From NCBI RefSeq assembly GCF_029227915.1, contig NC_079877.1, forward strand, positions 11,905,351 to 11,969,350: a stretch of DNA of 64,000 bases, written 5' to 3'. A program made the translations under genes and the position numbers. The notes under the pieces are model-generated. The model worked only from the letters and a program-made list of their open reading frames with translations, was not told where the DNA came from and did no database searches. Positions 1-8,739 of the stretch are shown here, in pieces. Origin of the DNA: Hydractinia symbiolongicarpus (lineage: Eukaryota > Cnidaria > Hydrozoa > Anthoathecata > Hydractiniidae). Position 1 is the first letter of the stretch, and every line of letters begins with the position of its first letter.

Positions 1-316
1 ACCTGTCCAAAACATAGCAAATGATTCGTTTTGATGAAACAAAGTTGTGCTGTAAGTTTCGAGTTCTAAGGATAATTCTAACAGGATTTATTATATTTTC
101 CCCATTAAAAGGGTTTCATGGAGATTTTCAGGGTAGTTTCGAGTAATAGCCAATAGCCTCTGAAAAGCAGGGGACCTAAAAATTTGGCATGCAGGTGCCT
201 AATAGATAAATACTGAAACTCAGTAAGTATCATCGCCTTACAGCACAGCGTTATGGAGTGATTAAAAAACCCGTCAGGGGGAGCGGAATCCGCACCGCCG
301 GACCGAATAGGGTTAA
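1..316 (+). mobile_element. piggyBac-like MITE half (right end)
   Basis: This is an interspersed repeat seen at least four times in the window (1-316, 38260-38660 inverted, 48464-48830 inverted, and 49115-49370 plus 51895-52016). It ends in CCGAATAGGG followed by TTAA at 313-316. A terminus starting CCCT inside a TTAA target fits piggyBac-type non-autonomous elements; that class is an inference from the terminus only. The left end lies outside the window. No coding capacity is seen. Confidence 0.55.
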
Positions 317-841
317 ATACGTTGCTAGATGTAACCCCATGAATTCTTTACTTTGGAAGAAAACGTCATATCAATTGCGTGTTACTTTTCGCAAATTATG
401 TAGTTAGTTTTCTACACCTCAAGGTTTTTAACTTCTCTATAGAAAATTTAGATTTAGGACTTCTATGTCCCCTAGACACATATCTTTCTAGTTAGAAAAG
501 CACCAACATCTGCATCTCTCCAACCCACACTTTCTAAAGTATTTTAATTTGGCGTACGAACAGCTAGTTTTCAATTCTTCGCCATTCCGTAATGATCTGA
601 ACGTGTGAACAAGCCAGATGGTTTTTCCTGTTATATATCGAACATTTAAAAATGCACATTACGATACGAATTTTTTCAAAAGTAAAAACGTTTCTGTACT
701 GTAATACTGTAACAATAAAACCATTTATAACTTATAAACTCTTAAAGGACTATAAAGAAATAAACCACTAAATTTATATGCTGCATGAAGCCTGTATAAT
801 GTTTGCTGAAACATACCTTAATAGAAAAAAAGCAAATGTTC
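317..841. other. gene A 3' flank
   Basis: AT-rich sequence downstream of the stop codon of gene A, probably including its 3' UTR. A related stretch lies below the last exon of gene B (about 14190-14550), so it is part of the duplicated unit. No gene is seen in it. Confidence 0.4.
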
Positions 842-1053
842 TTAAACTATTTTGAACCGATTTTCAGTTTTAATTTCGGAATATTCATTAACAGTTGCTT
901 GTGTTAAGTCGGCATAAGTAGTTTCTTTTCTTGTTTCCAATTGAAGGCCTGTATAATGCGATTCCGTTGCAGGAAATACTTCATAATCTTGGCCGTCTTT
1001 ATATTCGTCATCTTTCTTTACACTTTGTTTATTTCTGCAATTGCATCCAGTGC
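842..1053 (-). CDS. Gene A exon 6: cytoplasmic tail with ITAM/ITIM-like motifs
   Basis: The exon follows a ctag acceptor and ends at TAA. It encodes a polar tail with YEVF, then SHYTGL (fits the ITIM consensus S/I/V/LxYxxL/I/V), then YADL nine residues later and YSEI seven residues after that. YxxL-x9-YxxL fits the broad ITAM spacing. It is strongly conserved with the tails of B, E, F and G. The tail would recruit SH2-domain proteins after phosphorylation (established for the motif class, inferred here). Confidence 0.75.
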
Positions 1054-4000
1054 CTAGAAAAATACATGTCATGTCATGATTGAAAGCTACCACACGGAAA
1101 TTGTGATAACAAAAGAAGTTCTAACCTCTGAGTTTCACAACTGCATAAATACCTATATTTGCTATTTGCGTGATAACCAGCGTTATAATTATTGTTACCA
1201 ATAATTTCTTTGTATCCAAACTTTTCACTAAGAATATAATACTAAAACATCAAGGAGTATTTCGAAATAACAAGATTCCTTAAATTGTTTTTAAGTAATC
1301 TAATTTGATTATAAATTTCAAGTACCTTTTAACAATATAGGACGTTTGCAAGCATCGGTGACTTTTGTAGATGGTGCTGGAGTTGTTAAACTAATATTTA
1401 CTTTTGTTCTCTGGCCATATTTGTTTCTATATGAAGCCCAAATAACTACACTGGAAACATTGGATATGTTGCATACAGCGTAATGTGTGTAGCTTGTATT
1501 AAAAATATTATTTTCTTCATTAAAATGGATATGGTAAGTCAGCGGACAATTGCCAGTTCCTTCACTTGTCCATGTACCATTTATACAATCATTTTCTTTG
1601 TAGAAGATCACCTTCCGGATTTTTCGAGGCGAAACTAAAAATAATAATCAGATTTTACAATTTTCAAATCGAAACAAATAAAAAAAAAAGAATAGACATT
1701 ACATGTTACATCAAGTACTGCGTATCCTTGAATGGTACCATTCGCACCAGTGGCATTGAAAGCTAGCTTTGTTCCACAATCTTCACGTGTCACGAGACGT
1801 CGAGTTTTATAAACATATCTGTATCGCATTGAGAATGTATCCATAAGCATAAAGTCGCTAGAATATGAAAACCCTAATTCGTTTTGCAATTTCCAAGTTA
1901 AAATAGGTTTGGGATTTCCACAAATTTCGCTCAAGAGTGATAATTGTTTTCCTTCGTGTACAGTGTAGCTTGAGTTTAGTGAAATACCACATTGGTCAGG
2001 ACCACCTAAGAACACAAATGAAACTTTCAGACATGTACTAAGTTTGCTAGATTTGCCAAAATCGTTTCTTTTAATTATTTTACAATGCTTTTGCAAGTAC
2101 TTGCTTAGTATTTCGCAAAAACTTGTGTGACATAATATTTTCTGATTGGGCATAGGTAAGACGCAAGAACAAAGCAAGAAAGGTTGTTTAGGGAAACATA
2201 TCGAGAATTTTGTTCATGATAGTCAGAAAAAGTCAATTGTCAAATGTACCGCCTGCCAAAAAGGGCATGTTTGATCACATTATGTTTCATTTTGTAATTT
2301 TGTATAAATTTATAACATCATATTAAGAAACGGTTGCTGTAAATTGGGCATTTATACCAAAATCAAGCATCTTATATCTCTTTTCAACATTTCCACCGTT
2401 TTCTGATGGTGTGACCTTTCCTCTTTTTTATTTCAATGTTTAAGGGGACTAGGAAATCTTCCTTAGTTTTTATTATTAAAGTGATGAGTTGAATTGTTAT
2501 CTGGTTTTCTTTTTTTAAATGTCTGGCCTAGGTCTTACGACGTTATGATAATTTTCATTTTTTTTCCGACAAGTACGTCATTGGCAGTTCAATAAAATTT
2601 TTACCTGATTATGTTCTTAAATGGCTCAATTGTGTCCCGACTGCAAACACATTTTAGGAGTCTATGAATTTAGGTAAAACATTGTGATAACCGTTGTGTA
2701 TCACGAAACAATGTGTAGGATGCATATCTATAAAGGTGCATATGTATAAAAGCATAAAGTACTGTATACTTAATATTAAGTACTAAATTTGCGATATTTC
2801 CTTTCTCTGTCAGATAAGATATGTATTTAATACGATGGACTTGTTAACCTTTATTTAAATAACTTTGAGCTGACTCAGTAAAAAAATTATTTGTACAATA
2901 TTAATATTGAGTTTAATTAATGAACTGAACGGAATTTTATCTACATAGATAAAATAGTTAAATTAACATTTCCTGATAAAAAAGAAGTGGTTCTTGACAT
3001 ACATAAAAAAGAAGTGGTTCTTTACATACATTTTTGCGGCCATTATACTTTTGCAAGGCGTTTTGGCCAAAATGGCAACACAAAGAGTTTTATCTCTGTA
3101 ATATCAAAAAGAAAACTTTTAGCTATGAATCATATTCGAATGTGGAAGCTATTTTTTAACAGCATTTCAATACCTAACTTAAGATTCTGTATGGTGTTTA
3201 ATGCATATGCTATTTAGAAAATTTGCCTTCGTTCATTAATTGTATTCATTACAGCCAACCACAATCTTGCAGTCTTGGTGCTGTTGATATTTTTGCCTTG
3301 GTATAACAGACTTATTGACCAGTCACTTTTTAAGTTGTTTTAAGAGTATATTTTTTTCACTAAACAAAAAGCATGAAGATTGATATATCAAGGAGATAAA
3401 TTTCATAGTTTATATTTTAATTAGTATTTTATTGTTTTAAAACTTACAAAATATCACTAAGTTTAGCAGGGTATCTTGGTAAAAACTTTAATCTGACAAC
3501 TGTTGGAAATTTCGCAACGAAAAAACTGCTGCTGAAATTGATTTGCCAATAATATCGATGTCAAATACATCAAAAGTAAAATTTCACAGGAAAGATTTTT
3601 GGACTCGCTCTTATGGGTGAGGTTATAATTTTTCTGCTCTCATTATTATTAATGACTTTGATTTATATATATTTAAACTAATCTCAATATATAAAGGATA
3701 ATTATTATATTAACTAGTCGATAAAGGTCCGTGGAAAAATCCACTTAGGCAATAGGACATTAAAAAAGTTGGTTGTTTAAGACGTTTTGCTGACGTCAGC
3801 ATTGCAAATCTAAAAATAAATTGCCGAAATTTAATTTATTCGTTGCCTGCAACGTGTAGAGGTTGAAACGCTGATCCAAATAATGTATAGGATCATATTT
3901 TTTCTACGAACGACTAAGGACATATAAGGGTTTAAAAATTTTGCTGACCTCAGCAATGGCCCGTTAAAACGCGAAAAAAAAATTTTCCGAAATTTATATC

Positions 4001-7000
4001 CCTGTTAACTTTAATCGCATAGACCTTGAAACGATGATCAAGATTATGTATAGGATCATGTACTTTTGACAAACGGATGCAGAGATATTAAGGTTAAAAA
4101 GTTTTTTGATGACGTCATTAAACCCTCCATTCCGAGACGGATTCGGTGACCTAGGTTTGGAAAACTTACCCAAATTGGTCCCAGGTAGTCCTTAGTTACC
4201 CACGCAGGAGATGACGTCAGTTATTTCCACCCGTTTCCAAGTTATTTAGCCTTAAATTTAAAAGTACAATGCAATGGCTTCACTAATCTTAATATACTTT
4301 CCTTTGACGTCAATATTGCTCTAACGTCAAAGTTTGCTAATTTACAGAACAAATTTATAGACGATGTTTTATAGACTTTATCAAAGAAATTTTATGCACT
4401 TTGCAAAAGTCACAGACAGAACTGGCATATTATTATGTAGACTAGTCGATAAGGCCTGTAGAAAAATCCACTTAGGCAAAAGGCCTATGAAATATAGGTT
4501 GTTTTAGATATTTTTCTGACGTCAGCAGTGGATATGAAAATAAATGTCCTTAAAATCTTACACAAAATGTCGAATATCAAATCGCATTAAATCCTCCACA
4601 AAATCTTACAAAAAATAAAAAAGAACAGCTTGGAAGGTGTAAAATCTAGTTGATCAACACCGACACTCACAACACCAAACTCACAAAACCGACAGTTACA
4701 ACAACAACAGTCACAACACCTACAGTTACAACACCAACAGCCACAACACAAATAATAACAATGTCAGAAATAACACATCTCAAATATGTACATCTTATGA
4801 TTATGTTGAAAACCCTCAGTATTTTATTCTGAAATGTCAAAAAGGAGGCCTGAAAGACAAATCAACAAAAATAAATTTTTTACACATTTTAAATACTGTC
4901 TTTCCCTTAGAAGCTTAAAAAAAAAGATGAAAAAGCCATAGTCATTTCGGTTGCATACCATCCTCTTCCACAAAGACACCCGGTTAAATATACTTAAACT
5001 GGGAATACTTAGCTCAAACTAAAGCTAGCTATTTATGCTTAGTAAAACACATATAAAGAGAAACAATAGTAATGTAAAAATAATAATATTACAGTAAGCA
5101 TACCAAAGTTTTCCGTTTGTTAGTCAGTTAACAGCTGTATGTAGCATTTTGAATTTTAGGACAAACACATTAGTTACGTGCCAGGGAATACATTAGTTAT
5201 GCAACAAAAGCATAAACAAATATGGTGGCTGCGGTGTTCTTAAAAAAGCGGTAAAATATAAAACTTCAAGAATTTGAGGCTTTTTTTGGAAAATGCGAGG
5301 CTGCTTACTCCAGTGACATGAAAACTAAACGTCTGAAAACATCAAAGTTCTTACTATTATTGATTCTAAATCCACTTCAAACTATAGCCTTCATTTTCTA
5401 CTTCTAACTGTACTACGTTATTGTTAGCTCTAGCTACCACTTCATACTTCACTTCTTGGACTTTTTCTTCTCAGAATTAATTTTTGACTTTTTTCAAGAT
5501 GAAGGGGCCGTTCTTTTGTTGTTGTTTCTTTCGGTTTCGAGGAACACGATTTTTGTAAAGAAAGCCGTTAAATTTTTTTCAGCAAATCAAGTTGCTCCAC
5601 TTTGATCACGTGATGTAAACAAAGTAAACTCGCTAGCAAAATGGATAAAACCTCTTCGGAGACTTCAAAGGAAATTTCGGCTATATCAAGGGAAAATGAA
5701 CGCATCCACTTTGCCTGTCACAGACAGACGGACACACTTAGCGTATTATTATATAGATGATAGGGGCACTTTTTATGGTAAAATTATTGTTGTTATTTCA
5801 AAAAGTAACTTTGATGTTTTCTTCTCTATTATTGATTTGAATGCGGAAAGTCTTAAACAAAATAATTACATCAAAATTACGGAAAACTCAAAATATAGTA
5901 AGCTTGGGAAAAATCAAGTCGATTTTTTTTTACGGAGATAAAAATAATTTTAAACTTAGCTATATTGTCTGAGTTTCAAAAATTGCGCGCCTTTAAAACA
6001 TGCTGATATGCTTTTCTAAATTGGAAGTTTAAACCAAATGATAGACAACTACCTTATTCAAGAAAATTAACGAATCAGAAAAATACCATTTTTTTTAAAA
6101 AAAACGCGTTGTTTAACAACTCTTGGTATGTTACATTAACTGATGATTTAATGGAAATTATATAAAAAACTATACTTTAATTCTCCTTACGCACAATTGT
6201 CCTTATTGCTTGAAACTACCTTGATAATAACATTTTTATTTCAACGTCAACGCTTTTTTCGATTATGTTGTGGGAAAAAAGAGAACCTTCAACAGTAAGC
6301 AGGCACATATTTGCGCCATGCACGTACTCACAAAGTGTCACGTTCTAAGTTCGCTATATAAACTGTTTGTCGGCTATAGTAACATTACCGTTACTTTAAT
6401 GAAAGAAAGTTACTCGGCAAGATATCTACGTGGTACCAAATTCTCCGCAATATGTTTAAGATTAGGCTTAAGCGAAGCGAATGATGGTTTCCTTATCGAC
6501 CCGCGCATTTTCACAGCCAAAACGCTTGACACAGCATGGTTAAGTGGTCGCTTACAGAGTCAGACGCAATAGGTCTTATTTCTTTGCAGACAAAAACCGT
6601 CGGGGTTGATCAAATTTGGCGTGATTTACTGTATTTTTGGTGTAAATCGTGGTAAAATTATCGCGAACATTCTTGATGTAACCAAAAATATAATGAAGCT
6701 AATTATATCATCGCATATCTCATAACCTTTAAACTACACAATAATAACAAGTTGTTGTAATATAAATCAACGTTGCAATAACTATGCTTAATAAACGTTT
6801 AACAGGTTCACTGAATTTCGGAAATTTAAGCATGTTTTATTTTTGATAGTGCTTGGTCTATTACTTGCGCAAAAACATGTCAGAGTGAAATGATTACAAA
6901 AAGAACTCAAAAAATTATCACCGATCGCAACAGTTTTTTAACAAACCTTTAACACTAATGATACGGCGGTATCATTCGTACCAGAATATTTTGACCTCAA

Positions 7001-8466
7001 TTTAAATACAGCTAATAATGTAAAAGATTTTTACTTCATTGTATTGGATTTTCTTGATGAACATTTTGTATACACCATTTGAAAAGCTTGCTGATAAACG
7101 ACCACCAAATTTGTTTTAACCAGAGTCAGTTGCTGTTTTAGCCGCGTCATTTATAAGCTTTTAGATCTAAAAGCTTATAAATGACGCGGCTAAAACAGCA
7201 ACTGACTCTGGTTAAAACAAATTTGCACTACAAAAAAGAGGACCACCTACAACAAGTACGCACAGATTTACGCCATGCACATACTTACAAAAATGTCGCA
7301 ATGTTAGATAGCTAAATAAATTTTTTACAGCTACAGTTAACACGCATTAACATTAACTGCAGATACATCAAAGCGCATACAACTACAGGTTTTAAGGCTT
7401 TTTAAACACATGCTTAAAACAATGGCTTCAAATAAAGACAAACATTGGTTCCAATTACTTATCTTTTATAAAGTAAAATTTGTTAAAGTCGCACTGAATG
7501 GGAAATGTCGGAAGTATTTTTTTCTGATGTTTTAATACTTTTTAAACAACATGCCAGGAATTAAGATCAGGGATAAAGGGTTACATCAACAAGTCAATAA
7601 ATTATTAATAATAACAAAAGTTTTTAACTAACCTTTAACACTTGTGATTGTTGCAGTATCATTTACAGGAACTAGAGTTGACTTCAATTCGAATGCAGCT
7701 ATTAATGTAAAAGACTTTGCTTCATTGTATTGGATTTTCTTAATGGACATTTTATACACATTATTTGAAAAGCTTGCTGATAATCGACCACCAAATTTGT
7801 TTTTACCAGCGTCATTTACTGTTGCAGACCTTCCATCTACTAATACCACACCACCTTCGGACAACTCCACACCAAATACCCTTTCTCCATCCTTATTAGT
7901 TTCCACTCTCCAACTTAATTCTGCAGTTGAGTTAACAGTTGCTTCTATGTTCTTTATAATAGCTTCAACTGACCCAGACATTGCTGCGAATCAGAATAAT
8001 ATTTTACAAATTTAATATTTTCATAGACAAATCCTTATTTTTTGGTTATTTTTCCAAACTAAGCAAGTTTTCTGTAAATTTTTGTTTAATATATAATAAT
8101 TAAACTCCTTATAGTATTATCTGTAGCAATCCATGCATGAGATTATTTCAATCCATGTGTCATAAAGAGGTATTTTTGCCATTGGCACGTGTGTAGCACA
8201 GTAACAGTTTGATGGCCTGAGGCGTCTAGTCAAGTTTAGTGGTCAGAGTTCTTGTTTGCTTTCATCCACATCTCATAAAAATTGCTCGTTCACACTCTTT
8301 TAGTTTTAATATTTCGTAAAGCATGGACAGGATTTTGCTTACTTACGTGCAAAACATGTCGTTTACTACATGACTACTATGTGTTGATAAACACTTACTT
8401 ACCTGTCTTCAGCATTATCAAAAGTGTTAAACAAATATAAAAATTTACACCATCCAAAGCTGTCAT
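842..8466 (-). CDS. Gene A: Alr-like IgSF transmembrane receptor
   Basis: Predicted cell-surface type I receptor of 446 residues from six exons: signal peptide 8403-8466, domain 1 7633-7983, domain 2 1703-2005, domain 3 1326-1634, transmembrane 1126-1227, cytoplasmic tail 842-1053. Lengths sum to 1341 bases (447 codons) and every junction is phase 1 with AG/GT borders. The architecture and the cysteine-poor V-set-like first domain match the Hydractinia allorecognition (Alr) family, whose members Alr1 and Alr2 mediate self recognition between colonies. The Alr assignment is inference. Many N-glycosylation sequons are visible (NST, NDT, NSS, NAT, NGT, NTS, NIS). The tail carries YTGL, YADL and YSEI motifs. 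The 5.6 kb intron between domains 1 and 2 holds Helitrons, a domain 1 relic and a palindrome. All exons are open; RNA evidence is needed to confirm the long-intron splice. Confidence 0.72.
1126..1227 (-). CDS. Gene A exon 5: transmembrane segment
   Basis: A 102-base phase-1 exon between ttcttag and GTTAGA. It encodes a basic stretch with DTKK, then a hydrophobic helix of about 20 residues (LLVTIIITLVITQIANIGIY) and a basic KLR end. The same 102-base length occurs in B, E and F. Confidence 0.75.
1326..1634 (-). CDS. Gene A exon 4: domain 3 (membrane-proximal)
   Basis: A 309-base exon, tttag acceptor and G|GTACTT donor. It encodes the membrane-proximal domain: SPRKIRK start, NDCINGTWT, TGNC, YAVCN, VIWASY and a Thr/Pro-rich end with DACKRP. 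The four cysteines are conserved in B and E; F also keeps the pattern. I do not assign a named fold; it may correspond to the extracellular spacer described for Alr proteins. Confidence 0.72.
1703..2005 (-). CDS. Gene A exon 3: domain 2, I-set-like
   Basis: A 303-base exon starting after cttag with GGPDQCG. It contains the hallmark CGNPKPILTWK (C followed by W as in Ig B and C strands), RYRYVYKTRR, EDCGTK and NATGANGT. The donor T|GTAATG interrupts what would read as a final VTC, so the last Cys is lost on splicing and the junction codon becomes TTT. The same exon length and donor occur in B, E and F. Confidence 0.72.
2010..3713. other. Gene A intron 2, distal part
   Basis: AT-rich intronic sequence between exon 3 and the Helitron pair. 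It contains a short direct repeat (aaaaaagaagtggttctt near 2979-3024). I see no exon or other element in it. Confidence 0.4.
3714..4441 (-). mobile_element. Non-autonomous Helitron, 728 bp
   Basis: On the minus strand the element starts TCTACATAATAATATGCC (from 4441) and ends with a hairpin GTGGATTTTTCCAC then CTAG at 3717-3714, followed by host T. These are standard Helitron ends (5' TC, 3' hairpin plus CTRR, AT target). No Rep/helicase ORF is present. Internal degenerate repeats contain ctgacgtcag and tgtataggatcat. Confidence 0.7.
4442..5757 (-). mobile_element. Non-autonomous Helitron, 1316 bp, joined end to end
   Basis: The 5' end is TCTATATAATAATACGC at 5757 with host A at 5758. The 3' CTAG lies at 4445-4442 after a hairpin-like GTGGATTTTTCTAC and directly abuts the TC start of the neighbouring Helitron. 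An ACAACACC-type short tandem repeat (about 4660-4750) lies inside. No transposase is encoded. Confidence 0.68.
5758..6954. other. Gene A intron 2, middle part
   Basis: AT-rich intronic sequence. The only recognisable item is a 16-base fragment at 6271-6286 matching the start of the domain 2' exon (acceptor ttgaag then GTTCTCTTTTTT on the minus strand), followed by intron sequence resembling that at 7247-7300. Confidence 0.4.
6955..7105 (-). pseudogene. Domain 1 relic in gene A intron
   Basis: Closely similar to the 3' half of the domain 1 exon at 7633-7983 (same AAAAGCTTGCTGATAA and accaccaaatttg blocks on plus), but with indels, stops and a truncated end at the palindrome. It is a duplicated, dead copy of the V-set-like exon. 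Confidence 0.65.
7106..7225. repeat. Perfect 120-bp palindrome
   Basis: The two 60-base arms (7106-7165 and 7166-7225) are exact reverse complements with no spacer, centred on TCTAGATC-like sequence ttaga|tctaa. The left arm continues the domain 1 relic, so the palindrome is an inverted duplication of exon-derived sequence. The right arm abuts a domain 2' exon fragment. Confidence 0.9.
7225..7246 (-). pseudogene. Domain 2' exon start fragment
   Basis: On the minus strand gtag|GTGGTCCTCTTTTTTGTAG matches the first bases of the domain 2' exon seen at 56108 (GGPLFCG). It is cut off by the palindrome after about 22 bases. It shows that gene A once had the domain 2' module between domains 1 and 2. 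Confidence 0.55.
7633..7983 (-). CDS. Gene A exon 2: domain 1, V-set-like without canonical cysteines
   Basis: A 351-base exon, cgcag acceptor and AAAG|GTTAGT donor, fully open. It contains SGSVEA, TAELSWRV (B-strand position without Cys), FGGRLSAS, VYKMSIKKIQYNEAKSF (where a normal V-set would have DxGxYxC) and ends TSVKG. Loss of the diagnostic cysteines is the published trait of Alr domain 1. It joins exon 3 as VKG-GPD. Confidence 0.72.
8403..8466 (-). CDS. Gene A exon 1: signal peptide
   Basis: ATG at 8464-8466 starts a 21-residue leader MTALDGVNFYICLTLLIMLK-T, ending at ACAG|GTAAGT in phase 1. The YICLT hydrophobic core is shared by the leaders of B and F, with ICLTLLVKL in E. This start is chosen because it follows the conserved upstream block and gives a hydrophobic leader. 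Confidence 0.7.
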
Positions 8467-8512
8467 CCTGTATGATTAAATGTTATGTTGTATACTATCA
8501 TTGCTAAAATAA

Positions 8513-8736
8513 GATAATGTCAAAGTTCTTTCCTAACCGTAATGATTGCGTTTACTTATGTAATTAACCATAATTAATTATAATTTTAATGAAAAGAAGG
8601 GAAGGTTAAATTTTTTTTTAATAGCTTTCTTTATTAAAACTTTTATTTTTGTTATGACGTTTTCGAGTCAATCAATATTTATTAATTGAGGAGAGTTCTA
8701 GAGAAGTACCATTAATGGAAAATATGGATTTATATA
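8513..8736 (-). promoter_or_regulatory. Gene A conserved promoter / 5' UTR block
   Basis: On the minus strand, a TATATAAA box (plus 8729-8736) lies about 265 bp upstream of the ATG, and a GAACTTTGACATTATC block (plus 8513-8528) about 50 bp upstream. Both are shared in order with genes B and F. Function is inferred from conservation and position. Confidence 0.5.
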
Positions 8737-8739
8737 CAG

